DNA of 64,000 bases from Pseudomonas sp. L5B5 (GCF_020520285.1 NZ_CP084742.1:4216001-4280000), one strand, 5' to 3'; counted from the first letter of the stretch, positions 21,766-31,322 are shown. The notes: generated by a model not told the origin, from the sequence alone. Translations and numbers: made by a program.

Positions 21766-22395
21766 ATGTCCCTGCTTCCCATCAAGTTCTACAACTTTCC
21801 CCGGTCCGGCCACGCCCATCGCGTCGAGCTGATGCTGTCGCTGCTGGATCTGCCCACTGAAACCGTCTTCGTCGACCTGGCCCAGGGCGCCCACAAGCAG
21901 CCCGAGTTCCTGGCCCTCAACGCCTTTGGCCAAGTGCCGGTGATCGATGACCAGGGCACCGTCCTGGCGGACTCCAACGCAATCCTGGTGTACCTGGCGC
22001 AACGTTATGGCCGCGGCCACTGGCTGCCCACCGACCCGGTAGGCGCGGCGCAGGTACAGCGCTGGTTGTCGGTGGCGGCAGGCCCGATCGCTTTCGGTCC
22101 GGCCGCGGCGCGGCTGATCACGGTGTTCGGCGCGACCTTCAATGCCGAGGAAGTCATCGCCCGTGCCCATGGCCTGCTCAAGGTCATGGACCAGGAACTG
22201 GCCGGCCGCCCCTTCCTGGTGGGTGAGCAGGCGACCATCGCCGACGTTGCAGGCTACAGCTACATCGCCCACGCACCGGAGGGCAACGTGTCCCTGGCGG
22301 ACTACCCCAACGTGCGGGCCTGGCTGGCGCGGATCGAAGCCCTGCCGGGCTTCGTGCCCATGCCATCCACGGCAGCCGGCCTGAAAAGCGCCTGA
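21766..22395 (+). CDS. Glutathione S-transferase family protein
   Basis: 209 residues. The thioredoxin-fold N-terminal half begins [20 protein letters not shown], with the GSH-binding segment [27 protein letters not shown]. The all-helical C-terminal domain carries the [18 protein letters not shown] motif. Start at 21766 chosen because GST similarity begins here; the frame is open upstream but that part is unlike a GST. It is followed by an oxidoreductase 17 bp later, so the two are probably one transcription unit involved in detoxification. Confidence 0.92.
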   Translation: MSLLPIKFYNFPRSGHAHRVELMLSLLDLPTETVFVDLAQGAHKQPEFLALNAFGQVPVIDDQGTVLADSNAILVYLAQRYGRGHWLPTDPVGAAQVQRWLSVAAGPIAFGPAAARLITVFGATFNAEEVIARAHGLLKVMDQELAGRPFLVGEQATIADVAGYSYIAHAPEGNVSLADYPNVRAWLARIEALPGFVPMPSTAAGLKSA

Positions 22396-22412
22396 GGCGC
22401 TGGAGGTTCAGC

Positions 22413-24455
22413 ATGAGTGTCCAGTCCCCCTGGCATGCCGGCGAGCGGCAGTTGCAGGTTCGGGCCGGGGTGGCCGAGCGCATGGAAGCCTGGGGGGCCA
22501 AGGTTATTCGCCAGGCGATGCCCGACCAGCACCGGCAGTTCTACCAACAGCTGCCATTCATGCTGGTGGGGGCGGTGGATGCCGATGGCGCTCCCTGGGC
22601 GAGCATTCTCGAAGGGCCGCCCGGCTTTGCCCGAGCCCCACAAGACACCCTGTTGCGCCTGGACAGCCTGCCGGCCATCGACGATCCGTTGCAGCTGCAG
22701 GAAGGTTCAGCCCTGGGCTTGCTGGGGATCGAGTTGCACACGAGGCGGCGCAACCGCCTCAATGGACGGATCGCCAGCCTCGATTCCCGGGGTTTTGGCG
22801 TGACGGTGCAGCAGTCCTTCGGCAATTGCCCGCAGTACATCCAGCTGCGACAGATGTGCACTGTGCCCCTGGCCGCGCCTGCCAGCCGCCCCGCCCAGTG
22901 GCGCCAGGGCCTGGATGACGCAGCACGGGCGATGATCGGCGCGGCGGATACGTTTTTCGTGGCCAGCTACGTCGACCTGGAAGGCCAGCGCTCGGTGGAT
23001 GTGTCCCACCGTGGCGGGCAGGCCGGGTTCGTGCGGGTCGAGGACAATTGCCTGACCATCCCGGATTTCGCCGGCAACCTGCATTTCAATACCCTGGGCA
23101 ACCTGCTGCTCAACCCCAGGGCCGGCCTGTTGTTCATCGATTTTCATAGCGGCGAGTTGCTGCAGCTCACAGGCCATACCGAAATTATCCTCGATGGCCC
23201 GCTGGTCAGTGCCTTCCAGGGCGCCGAGCGGCTGTGGCGCTTTACCGTGGAGCGGATGGTACGGCGTCCGGCGGCCCTGTCCCTGCGGTGGCAGCTGGAG
23301 GGTTTTTCTCCCAACAGCCTGCTGACCGGCACCTGGAGCCTGGCCGAGGCGCGCTTGCGGGCCCACGCCCTGGGCGCGCAATGGCGGCCGCTGCGGGTGG
23401 CCCGGATCGAGGACGAGAGCTGCAACATCCGCTCGTTCTACCTGGAGCCTGCGGATGACGCCGGCCTGCCGGGCTTCCTGCCCGGCCAGCATCTGCCAGT
23501 GCGAGTGACGCTCGACCAGCAGCCGCTGATTCGCACCTATAGCCTGTCCAGCGCGCCTTCCGACGGATTCCTGCGCATCAGCGTCAAGCGTGAGGGCCAG
23601 GTATCCAGGCACTTGCACGATGCCGTCGGCGCAGGTGACCTGTTGCAGGCCCGGGTTCCTCAAGGTCGCTTCACGGCCGAGTCCAGGGGACTTCGCCCCC
23701 TGGTCTTGGTGGCGGCGGGAGTGGGCATCACCCCGTTGCTGTCGATGCTGCGAGAGGTGGTGTATCAGGGCTTGCGTACCCGACGCATGCGGCCTACGTG
23801 GCTGCTGCAGAGTTCGCGCAGCCTGGCCGAGCAGCCATTCGCCCGTGAGCTGCACACATTGATGGAGCTGGCCGGGGAATCGTTGCAGGTACTGCGCCTG
23901 CTCAGCCAGCCGGAGCCCGAAGCACAGCCGGGCGTGGACTTCGACCGATCAGGGCGGATCGACACGCGGCTGGTGCTGGATCACGTGGGGCTGGATGACT
24001 ATGACAGCGCGGATTTCGTCCTCTGCGGTCCCGGCGCCTTCACCCAGGCCCTCTATGACGGCCTGCGGGACCTGGACATCAGCGACGGGCAGATCCACGC
24101 CGAGACCTTCGGGCCCTCGACCCTGCATCGCCGGCCCGATCCACAGGCGGCGTCGTGGCACCAGCCGGCTGCGGCGACTGGCGTGGTGCCGGTGCGTTTC
24201 CAGCAGTCGGGCCTGGTACCTGACTGGCAGCCGGGCAGCGGCAGCCTGCTGCAACTGGCGGAGAGCGTCGGCCTGCGCCCGGAGTTCAGCTGTCGTGGTG
24301 GTTCCTGCGGCACCTGCCAGACGCGCCTGCTCAGCGGCCAGGTGAATTATCCACAGGTGCCGGCGCAACTGCCCGAGCCGGGCCAGGTGCTGATTTGCTG
24401 CGCGGTGCCCGCGGCTGTGGATAACGTTGCATCACCCTTGATCCTGGACCTGTAG
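22413..24455 (+). CDS. Fusion flavoprotein: PNPOx-like domain + ferredoxin-NADP reductase + 2Fe-2S ferredoxin
   Basis: 680 residues in three parts. Residues about 40-210 resemble the FMN-binding pyridoxamine-phosphate-oxidase-like fold. About 330-570 is a reductase with the FAD motif RTYSLSS (from Arg374) and NAD(P)-binding VLVAAGVGITPLLSML. The C-terminus is a plant-type ferredoxin whose cluster cysteines are 627, 632, 635 and 662 or 663 (CRGGSCGTC ... ICC). Electrons could run from NAD(P)H via FAD to 2Fe-2S, with the N-terminal domain as a second redox or substrate site. Substrate unknown. It is coupled with the GST gene. Confidence 0.88.
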   Translation: MSVQSPWHAGERQLQVRAGVAERMEAWGAKVIRQAMPDQHRQFYQQLPFMLVGAVDADGAPWASILEGPPGFARAPQDTLLRLDSLPAIDDPLQLQEGSALGLLGIELHTRRRNRLNGRIASLDSRGFGVTVQQSFGNCPQYIQLRQMCTVPLAAPASRPAQWRQGLDDAARAMIGAADTFFVASYVDLEGQRSVDVSHRGGQAGFVRVEDNCLTIPDFAGNLHFNTLGNLLLNPRAGLLFIDFHSGELLQLTGHTEIILDGPLVSAFQGAERLWRFTVERMVRRPAALSLRWQLEGFSPNSLLTGTWSLAEARLRAHALGAQWRPLRVARIEDESCNIRSFYLEPADDAGLPGFLPGQHLPVRVTLDQQPLIRTYSLSSAPSDGFLRISVKREGQVSRHLHDAVGAGDLLQARVPQGRFTAESRGLRPLVLVAAGVGITPLLSMLREVVYQGLRTRRMRPTWLLQSSRSLAEQPFARELHTLMELAGESLQVLRLLSQPEPEAQPGVDFDRSGRIDTRLVLDHVGLDDYDSADFVLCGPGAFTQALYDGLRDLDISDGQIHAETFGPSTLHRRPDPQAASWHQPAAATGVVPVRFQQSGLVPDWQPGSGSLLQLAESVGLRPEFSCRGGSCGTCQTRLLSGQVNYPQVPAQLPEPGQVLICCAVPAAVDNVASPLILDL

Positions 24456-24691
24456 CCGCGAGAAAAAATCCTCCCCGGCGATTGCCGCCAACCCCACCCC
24501 TGCGTAGGCTGGCGCCAACTGTGTCACTGTCGCTGCAGGTTGCAGGCGAGGGCACCTGGGGGGATTGCCAGGCAAGGCCCTGCGGTCCTCTTCGCAGCGT
24601 CGCGGGCTCAGCAGTGGCTACAGGCAACATCGATCAAGTGAATGGCGCCCGGTATTGCTGGGCTTCCTGTGTTAAAGGGAATCAACGATTC

Positions 24692-25894
24692 ATGCTCTCC
24701 CGGGCCTTGCTCCGTTTCTGCGCCGTGTTCCTCTGCGGGCTGCTGCTCACTGCCTGCCGCCATGAAGACGCGCCCCCGCTGGATCAGCAGCTGTATATCT
24801 GGCAACGCCAGTGGACGCCTGCCCATGCCGCCGCCCTGGCAGGTTCCCGGGCAGACTTTTCCACCGTTCGGGTGCTGGCCTTGCAGGCTTTTCCACAGGC
24901 CGGCTGGAGCCGTGCGCGAATCGATGCCGATGTGCTGCGCCAGGACGGTCGCCCGGTGATCGCGGTAGTCCGCCTCGATGGGCAATTGCCCTCCTTGAAT
25001 CAGGACGAGATTCTCGCCCAGGTGCAACAACTGCTAGCCGATTGGCAGGGGCAAGGGCTGACCCTGGCCGGCCTGGAGATCGACCACGATGCCGGGTCCG
25101 CGCGGCTGCCGGGTTATGCCGAGCTGCTGGCGCGCCTGCGGGCCCAGTTGCCGGCGTCCCTGGCCCTGAGTATCACTGCGCTGCCGGCCTGGCTCGACAG
25201 CCGCGAACTGCCGGCGCTGCTGGCCCAGGTCGACAGCAGCGTGCTTCAGGTGCATGCGGTGAGCGATCCTCGGCGTGGTCTGTTCGATCCCGGGCAGGCC
25301 GAACAATGGGCCCGGCGCTGGGCGCGAGTGACCGACAAACCCTTCTACCTGGCCGTGCCCGCCTATGGCGTAGCCCTGTTGTCGGCCAGTGAAGGGGCAC
25401 CGCTGGTGGAGAGCGAGGCGCCCATCGCCCGGCGCGGCGAGCGTCGCGAGCTGATGGCCGATCCCGGCCAGCTGAGCGTGCTGGCCAGCACCCTGCGCAA
25501 CGATCCGCCGCCGCACCTGGCCGGGCTGATCTGGTTTCGTCTGCCGCTCAAGGGGGATGTCCGGGCCTGGAGCCTGGAGACCCTCAGGGCGGTGGCCCGC
25601 GGCGATACCCTGGACAGCCGGTTGAGCATCAGCCTGCATGAGCAGGATGGCCTGTTCGATATTCGCTTGAGCAATCCGGGCAACCTCGATCGCTCCTTGC
25701 CTGAACAACTGACCCTGGCCGTTGCCCAATGCGACGGATTCGACGGGCTGGGCGGATACACCGCCCAGTTGCACGACGGCCAGCTGCAATTGACCCGCCA
25801 GCAGACCGGCCGCCTGGCGGCCGGTGGCAGCCGGGCCGTAGGTTGGGCCCGCTGTATAAAAATTGACCAAGGAGCTGTGCATGTTCGTCCCTAG
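24692..25894 (+). CDS. DUF3142-type lipoprotein
   Basis: 400 residues. A lipoprotein signal (LLRFCAVFLCGLLLTAC) places the modified cysteine at residue 22. The mature part looks like a glycoside-hydrolase-like barrel (LEIDHDAGSARLPGYAELL, FYLAVPAYGVALL, GLIWFRLPL), as annotated for DUF3142 proteins of unknown role. The ATG at 24692 was chosen because it begins the signal peptide; earlier in-frame starts lack it. The end overlaps the next gene by 14 bp, so they form a two-gene operon. The 236 bp upstream (24456-24691) show no gene. Confidence 0.85.
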   Translation: MLSRALLRFCAVFLCGLLLTACRHEDAPPLDQQLYIWQRQWTPAHAAALAGSRADFSTVRVLALQAFPQAGWSRARIDADVLRQDGRPVIAVVRLDGQLPSLNQDEILAQVQQLLADWQGQGLTLAGLEIDHDAGSARLPGYAELLARLRAQLPASLALSITALPAWLDSRELPALLAQVDSSVLQVHAVSDPRRGLFDPGQAEQWARRWARVTDKPFYLAVPAYGVALLSASEGAPLVESEAPIARRGERRELMADPGQLSVLASTLRNDPPPHLAGLIWFRLPLKGDVRAWSLETLRAVARGDTLDSRLSISLHEQDGLFDIRLSNPGNLDRSLPEQLTLAVAQCDGFDGLGGYTAQLHDGQLQLTRQQTGRLAAGGSRAVGWARCIKIDQGAVHVRP

Positions 25895-28001
25895 ATCCCG
25901 CCATTTGTTGTGCCTGAGCCTGTTGCTGCCCCTGGCTCCGGCCCAGGCCTGCGGGCCGACTTTTCCCATGCGCCTGCTGGAGGATCGCTCGCAAACCCTG
26001 GCGCAGCTCCCGGAGGGCAGTTTCAAGTTCGAAGTCAGCCGCCTGGGCCAGGCCGTTGCCGGGCTCAAGCCGGTCGTCAAGCCAGTCGATAGCGCCGATT
26101 ACGAAACCGAGGAGCAAAAGCGCCTCAGGACCGAACAGGATGGCCTCGATAGCACCCAGCGCAGCCAGGTCGCGGAATTGCGCAAGCTCATTGACGCTCG
26201 CGTGGTGGAACAACAGGGCGCCAGCCTGCCGGCCGAGCTGAGGCTGTATACCGCTGGCGCGGTGGCCTTCAACGCGGGGGAGCACGAACTGGCAGCCGAG
26301 TATTTTCGCCAGGTCCTGGCACTGCCCGCCGAACAGCGGGCGCTACGCAGCACCTGGGCGGCCTATTCCCTGGGCCGGGCCTTGAGCGCCATCAGTGCAG
26401 AAGCCAACGAGCTGGACGACCAGGGCCGACGGGATACCTTGCTGGCCGCGCGCAAGGCGTTTGCCCAGAGCCGCCAATTGAGCATCGACGGCTTCAGCGA
26501 TCCGCAGGAACTGGGGATTGCCAGCCTGGGCGAAGAGGCGCGCATCCTGAAGAACCAGGGCGACTGGAGCCAGGCCATCGACCTGTATGCCAGCCAGAGC
26601 CTGCTGGGATCGGATGTCGGCTACAGCTCCCTCAAGCAAGTGGTGAACGAGCTTGGCAGCCTGCCGGACGAGCAACTGCTGCAGCAGCTCAAGCAGCCTG
26701 CGGTAGCACGCCTGCTGACTGCCTCGCTGGTGTCCCACCAAGGCTGGTCCTTTGGCGAAAGACCGGACTCCGAACGCAACCTGGTCAAGCTGCTGAGCCA
26801 GGGCACCGCCGGGAATTTCGACAATGCCGACCGGCTGGCGGCGCTGAATTACCAGAACGGTGATTTCGCCACCACCCAGTTGCTGCTCGAGCATGCCGGC
26901 GACGGCGGCCTGGCCTGGTGGCTGCGGGCCAAGATGGCCGTGCGCGCCGGCGACAAGGTGGCTGCCGCAGGGGCCTATGCCAAGGCGGCCGCCGCGTTCC
27001 CCCGGGATGAAAGCTGGGGCTTTCGCGGCGACTACGGCAGCAACTATGAAGACCTCAAGCCGGGCTGCCGGGTAGAAGGTGAAAGCGCCTTGCTGGCCCT
27101 GGACCGTGGCGACTACGTGCAGGCGTTCGAACTGCTCTATCGCAGTGGCGACATCTACTGGCACGACGCGGCGACCGTGGCGGAGCGGGTGCTCACCAGC
27201 GATGAACTCAAGCAGTTCGTCGACGCCCAGGTACCGGCGCCGCCGCCCACCGCCAAGCAGCCAGATGCCTACTACGAGAGCTTGCCGATTGCCGCGCAGT
27301 TGCGTGAACTGCTGGGCCGCCGGTTGCTGCGCGAAGGGCGCTATGAAGAAGGCTGGGGCTACTTCGACAGTCCGGAGCGCCAGGCCATCGCCAAGGCCTA
27401 CGGCGAGTACCGGCGCAGCGCCGAGTCGGCCTGGTTGCCCACCCGTCGGGCCGAGGGTTACTACCAGGCGGGCAAGCTGGCGCGGGCCTCGGGCATGGAG
27501 ATCCTCGGCTACGAGATGGGGCCGGACTACCACAGCCTCTGGGGTAGCTACGACCTGGAGATCCCGCCGGTGCAGGCGGGACCGTTCCTCGGCGCCGATG
27601 AGGTGCAGCGCCAGCAAGCCAGCACCGCCGAGCCCGATGTGCGTTACCACTACCGTTACGTGGCCGGGGAACTGGGCAACCGGGCGGCGGACTTCCTGCC
27701 CCACACCAGCCAGGCCTTCGCGGCGGTGCTGTGCAAGGCCTCGCGCTGGACCCGGGGCAGCGACCTGGAGATCGACTACTACCGGCGCTACGTGGAGAAC
27801 GGTCCCTTTGTGGAGTGGGCCGGCAATTTCGGCATGAACTGCGAGGAGCCGGATTTCGGCAGCGCCAACAAGCGTTACCTGACCCAGTGGGTCGATGCCA
27901 GCCGCTCCAGCCTCAAGGAGCATGCGCTGGCCGCCACCGGTGGCGCGGCGCTGCTGCTGTTGGGGGGGGCGTACCTGATCCGCCGCCGACGCAAGGCCTA
28001 G
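25881..28001 (+). CDS. Large exported protein of unknown function with C-terminal membrane anchor
   Basis: 706 residues. A signal peptide at 1-24 ends after PAQAC. The body is alanine-rich and helical, with TPR-like repeats (VAFNAGEHELAAEYFRQVL, AADRLAALNYQNGDF-like segments). The last 20 residues are a hydrophobic helix ending in RRRRKA, preceded by two glycines, resembling a C-terminal sorting or tail anchor. A strong AAGGAG Shine-Dalgarno lies 6 nt before the ATG at 25881. Paired with the DUF3142 lipoprotein, it is probably an envelope-associated complex. The function is not known to me. Confidence 0.8.
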   Translation: MFVPRSRHLLCLSLLLPLAPAQACGPTFPMRLLEDRSQTLAQLPEGSFKFEVSRLGQAVAGLKPVVKPVDSADYETEEQKRLRTEQDGLDSTQRSQVAELRKLIDARVVEQQGASLPAELRLYTAGAVAFNAGEHELAAEYFRQVLALPAEQRALRSTWAAYSLGRALSAISAEANELDDQGRRDTLLAARKAFAQSRQLSIDGFSDPQELGIASLGEEARILKNQGDWSQAIDLYASQSLLGSDVGYSSLKQVVNELGSLPDEQLLQQLKQPAVARLLTASLVSHQGWSFGERPDSERNLVKLLSQGTAGNFDNADRLAALNYQNGDFATTQLLLEHAGDGGLAWWLRAKMAVRAGDKVAAAGAYAKAAAAFPRDESWGFRGDYGSNYEDLKPGCRVEGESALLALDRGDYVQAFELLYRSGDIYWHDAATVAERVLTSDELKQFVDAQVPAPPPTAKQPDAYYESLPIAAQLRELLGRRLLREGRYEEGWGYFDSPERQAIAKAYGEYRRSAESAWLPTRRAEGYYQAGKLARASGMEILGYEMGPDYHSLWGSYDLEIPPVQAGPFLGADEVQRQQASTAEPDVRYHYRYVAGELGNRAADFLPHTSQAFAAVLCKASRWTRGSDLEIDYYRRYVENGPFVEWAGNFGMNCEEPDFGSANKRYLTQWVDASRSSLKEHALAATGGAALLLLGGAYLIRRRRKA

Positions 28002-28002
28002 A

Positions 28003-28318
28003 TGCCAGGTATTGCGGGCGCTGCGCACCCGGTCGCAGCCTCGCTGCGCTCGACAGCGGCTACAGGGTTTCGTGTAGCCGCTGCCGCAGGCTGCGCACGG
28101 CTCGGCACGAGCCGCCAGGCCAGCTGGCGCGGTGTGCCGGATGCAGCGCAGTGCCAGGTATTGCGGGTGCTGCGCACCCGTTCGCAGCCTCGCTGCGCTC
28201 GACAGCGGCTACAGGGTTTCGTGTAGCCGCTGCCGCAGGCTGCGCACGGCTCGGCACGAGCCGCGAGGCCAGCTGGCGCGGTGTGCCAGATGCAGCGCAG
28301 TGCCAGGTATTGCGGTCG
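28003..28318 (+). repeat. 149-bp tandem repeat built from REP-like palindromes
   Basis: Two nearly identical units (28003-28151 and 28152-28300) and the first 18 bp of a third (28301-28318), period 149 bp, filling the gap between a stop codon and the rhtB-like gene. Each unit contains the palindrome CAGCGGCTAC/GTAGCCGCTG and further GC-rich inverted repeats (CGGCTC..GAGCCG). The sequence type is common in intergenic regions of fluorescent pseudomonads. Open frames crossing it are by-products of composition, since the period is not a multiple of three. Confidence 0.85.
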
Positions 28319-28334
28319 CGGCCTAGCGGCTACA

Positions 28335-28964
28335 TCAGGCTTGCTGGACGAAGGTCAGGCGCACGGCGAAGCCGATCAACAGGCTACCGAACAGCCATTG
28401 CTGCAGGCGCTGCGCGGAGGGGCTGCGTTGCATCCAGCGGCCCAGCCCGGCGCCAGCCAGGGCGTAGCAGCAGTCGAACAGCGCACCGACACCCACTAGC
28501 AATACACCCAGTGTGACGAATTGAGGTGCCACAGCCCCGGCCTGGGGGTCGACGAATTGCGGCAACAGCACCGAGCAGAACAGCAAAGCCTTGGGGTTCA
28601 GCAGGTTGGTCAGCACTCCACGCTGGATCGCCTGGCGCCAGCGCAACGGCGTGGCGACGGCGCCACTGCTGTCCAGCGTGGGCAACAGGTTGCTCCTCAG
28701 GCACTGGATACCGATCCACAGCAGGTAGGCGGCGCCTGCCAGGCGAACCACATCGAAGGTCCAGGGTGCGGCCTTGAACAAGGCCGCCAGGCCCAGGGCG
28801 GCCAGGGCCACATGGCAGCCCCGGGAAATGGCCAGGCCCAGGGCCGTGGCCAGTGCCTGGGCCTTGCCCTGGCGGGCACCCGTCTGCAACAGCAGGATCA
28901 TGTCGGGACCGGGCAGCAGGTAGACCACCGCCAAAGCCAGGAAAAACATCCACAGTTGCGCCAC
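28335..28964 (-). CDS. LysE/RhtB-family amino-acid exporter
   Basis: 209 residues with six hydrophobic segments and the family N-terminus VVYLLPGPDMILLLQTGARQ (GP motif) and GLAISRGCH. It probably exports an amino acid or derivative across the inner membrane. It is divergent from an Lrp/AsnC regulator gene whose start is about 145 bp away, a frequent pairing in which the regulator controls the exporter. Substrate not determinable. Confidence 0.88.
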   Translation of the reverse strand: MAQLWMFFLALAVVYLLPGPDMILLLQTGARQGKAQALATALGLAISRGCHVALAALGLAALFKAAPWTFDVVRLAGAAYLLWIGIQCLRSNLLPTLDSSGAVATPLRWRQAIQRGVLTNLLNPKALLFCSVLLPQFVDPQAGAVAPQFVTLGVLLVGVGALFDCCYALAGAGLGRWMQRSPSAQRLQQWLFGSLLIGFAVRLTFVQQA

Positions 28965-29109
28965 CTTGCACCCCCATTCGTTGTCGAGTCGGTGCCTCCA
29001 GTTTAGGGCCGCAGGGCAGGGCAGGTGCTTGCGTAATCCCTCAGCAGGTTCGCGAAAATTGGCATAATCTTCCAGTATTCAGCCAATGGACCAGCCGGAT
29101 ATGCCAACC

Positions 29110-29583
29110 ATGAAACTCGATGCCTACGACCGCAAGATCCTCGCCGCCCTGCAGCGCGACGGCCGCCTGAGCAATGTGCAACTGGCGGAGGAGATCGGCC
29201 TGTCGCCCTCGCCTTGCCTGCGCCGGGTACGGATGCTGGAAGAGGCCGGGGTGATCCGCGGTTACCAGGCCGTCCTGGCCCGCGATGAGGTGGGCCTGGG
29301 GCTGACGGTATTCGTCGGGGTCAAGGTCGAGCGGCACAACGACGCCGAGGCCGAAGCCTTCCGCCAGGCCGTGTTGCAGTTGCCGGAAGTGATCTCGGCG
29401 TTCCTGGTGTCCGGCGAATCGGACTTCCTGCTGCAGGTGGTGGTGCCCGACCTGCGGGGCTACGACCGCTTCCTGACCGGCTATCTGCTGAAGATTCCCG
29501 GGGTCAGCGATATCCGCAGCAATTTTGCCATCCACACGGTGAAGACCCCGGGTCCACTGCCGCTGGGGCATTTGCCGGGCTGA
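29110..29583 (+). CDS. Lrp/AsnC-family transcriptional regulator
   Basis: 157 residues. An AsnC-type HTH (LDAYDRKILAALQRDGRLSN, then LAEEIGLSPSPCLRRVRML) is followed by a RAM ligand-binding domain (VPDLRGYDRFLTGYLL). Likely an amino-acid-responsive regulator of the divergent RhtB-type exporter. Start is uncertain: in-frame ATGs at 29086, 29101 and 29110 all lack a clear Shine-Dalgarno; 29110 gives the standard MKLDAYDRK N-terminus. Confidence 0.88.
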   Translation: MKLDAYDRKILAALQRDGRLSNVQLAEEIGLSPSPCLRRVRMLEEAGVIRGYQAVLARDEVGLGLTVFVGVKVERHNDAEAEAFRQAVLQLPEVISAFLVSGESDFLLQVVVPDLRGYDRFLTGYLLKIPGVSDIRSNFAIHTVKTPGPLPLGHLPG

Positions 29584-29598
29584 TGATCCTTGCCCGGC

Positions 29599-29755
29599 TG
29601 TGGGTGGCGAGGGAGCTTGCTCCCGCCCGGTCGGCCGGCGCCCCGGCGCGCAGCGGCCGCAGAATCAGGCCATGCGCTGTGTCAGGCACTCGGTGCTGGC
29701 CGGGTGTGGGGCCGCGCTGCAGTCCAGCGCGAGCAAGCTCGCCCGCCACAGGGGG
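29599..29755. repeat. Inverted pair of REP sequences (REPIN-like)
   Basis: A REP of Pseudomonas type with core GCGAGGGAGCTTGCTCCCGC (29599-29630) and an opposed copy with core GCGAGCAAGCTCGCCCGCC (29725-29755), about 95 bp apart between convergent genes. Such pairs are mobilised by RAYT transposases encoded elsewhere in pseudomonad genomes. Confidence 0.75.
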
Positions 29756-30688
29756 TCAGGTCCACCAGTAGCGCACCAGGTGGAAAAAGATCGGCGCGGC
29801 GAAGCACACCGAATCCAGGCGATCGAGCATGCCGCCGTGGCCCTCGATCATGTGCCCCCAGTCCTTGACCCCGCGGTCGCGCTTGATCGCCGACATCACG
29901 ATGCCGCCGGCAAAGCCCAGCAGGTTGATCAACAGGGCGATGAGGAACGATTGCCAGACGTTGAACGGGGTGATCCAGAACAGTGCACCGCCGATCATCG
30001 AAGCCAGCAGGATACCGCCGACAAAACCCTCGACGGTCTTGGAAGGCGACAGGTTGGGGGCGATCTTGCGTTTGCCGAAGAGTTTTCCACAGACGTACTG
30101 CAGCACGTCCGAGAGCTGCACCACGATCACCAGGTAGGCGATCAGCAGCAGGTTGCGGCCCTCATAACCGGCGATGTCCAGGGTCAGCAGAGCCGGCACG
30201 AAGGACACGCAGAACACCGCGATCATCAGGCCCCACTGGACCTTGGAGGCGCGCTCCAGGAAGTGCGTGCTGTCACCGCCCAGCGAGGCGAGGATCGGCA
30301 GCAGCAAAAACACATAGACCGGAATGAAGATCGAGAACAGCCCGTACCAGTCCGAGTAGATCAGCAGGTATTGCAGGGGCAGGGCTAGGTAGAAGGCTGC
30401 CACCAGCGCCGGGTAGTCGCTGCGCCGGGTCGGGGTCAGGGTCAGGAACTCGCGCAGGGCGTAGAACGAGACTGCGTAGAACAGCAGGATCACGGCCGCG
30501 GTGCCGAGCCAGAAGGCGATGCCGATCACCAGCACCATCACCCACCAGGCGTTGATTCGCGCATTGAGGTTGTCGATCACCGGGTTGGGGCTGGCCCGGG
30601 TGCGCCATTTGAGGATGAATCCGATCAGCGAGGCCAGCACCAGAATGGCGCCGATGCCGCCGAACAACATCAGGGTCTGCTTATCCAT
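29756..30688 (-). CDS. CdsA-like phosphatidate cytidylyltransferase (YnbB-like)
   Basis: 310 residues, about eight membrane segments, with the CTP-transferase signature toward the end (SPSKTVEGFVGG ... DRGVKDWGHMIEGHGGMLDRLDS). Makes CDP-diacylglycerol from CTP and phosphatidic acid in the inner membrane. This is probably a second copy beside the housekeeping cdsA, dedicated to the pathway encoded by the operon. It is the last gene of a six-gene minus-strand operon whose content matches E. coli ynbABCD. It begins 1 bp after the acyltransferase gene. Confidence 0.88.
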   Translation of the reverse strand: MDKQTLMLFGGIGAILVLASLIGFILKWRTRASPNPVIDNLNARINAWWVMVLVIGIAFWLGTAAVILLFYAVSFYALREFLTLTPTRRSDYPALVAAFYLALPLQYLLIYSDWYGLFSIFIPVYVFLLLPILASLGGDSTHFLERASKVQWGLMIAVFCVSFVPALLTLDIAGYEGRNLLLIAYLVIVVQLSDVLQYVCGKLFGKRKIAPNLSPSKTVEGFVGGILLASMIGGALFWITPFNVWQSFLIALLINLLGFAGGIVMSAIKRDRGVKDWGHMIEGHGGMLDRLDSVCFAAPIFFHLVRYWWT

Positions 30689-30689
30689 C

Positions 30690-31313
30690 TCAGGCGTGCT
30701 CCGGGGCCAGGGCCAGCAGCGCGGCGCGGCTGCGTTCGAGAAAGTGTTCCTTGCTTTCGTCTTCTTCCAGGGTCAGCGGCGCGCCGAAACTGGTGGTGCA
30801 CAGCAGCGGCAAAGGCAGGAAACGCCCCTTGGGCATGACCCGGTTGAGGTTGGCGATCCACACCGGAATCACCTCCACCTGTGGATAACGCTTGGCCAGG
30901 TGGTAGATCCCGCTCTTGAACGGCAGCAGGCCGTCCTCCGGGTTGCGCGTGCCTTCCGGGAAGATGATCAGCGAGTCGCCGTTGTCCAGGGCGTCGAGCA
31001 TCGGCTGCAGGGGATTGTTATCCACAGCCTCCTTGCGTTCGCGGTCGATCAGCACACCGTTGAACACCCGATTGATGATGTAGCGGCGCAGATTGCTTTT
31101 CTGCCAGTAGTCGGCACCGGCCACGGGCCGGGTCAGGCGCCGCAGGGCCGGCGGCAGCGAGGCCCAGAGCAGCACGAAGTCGCCGTGGCTGCTGTGGTTG
31201 GCGAAGTAGATGCGTTGCACCGCCTGCGGCGCCGAGCCCAGCCACAGGCTGCGGGCGCCGGTGATGCTGCGGGCGGCGGAGGTGATGAGGTTGGCAACCA
31301 GAGGTTCGAACAT
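30690..31313 (-). CDS. 1-acyl-sn-glycerol-3-phosphate acyltransferase-like protein (PlsC family)
   Basis: 207 residues. The acyltransferase box HX4D is NHSSHGD and the second box FPEGTRNPEDG. It would produce phosphatidic acid or acylate a related lipid next to the CdsA-like enzyme. AAGGA precedes two ATGs; the second (31313) has correct spacing (6 nt) while the first (31319) abuts it. The operon neighbours all deal with phospholipids. Confidence 0.88.
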   Translation of the reverse strand: MFEPLVANLITSAARSITGARSLWLGSAPQAVQRIYFANHSSHGDFVLLWASLPPALRRLTRPVAGADYWQKSNLRRYIINRVFNGVLIDRERKEAVDNNPLQPMLDALDNGDSLIIFPEGTRNPEDGLLPFKSGIYHLAKRYPQVEVIPVWIANLNRVMPKGRFLPLPLLCTTSFGAPLTLEEDESKEHFLERSRAALLALAPEHA

Positions 31314-31322
31314 GGGCATTCC

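Noticed and set aside
28002..28516. Overlapping open frames inside the REP tandem array
   Set aside because: Repeat period of 149 bp shifts frame each unit; the frames arise from palindromic GC-rich DNA.
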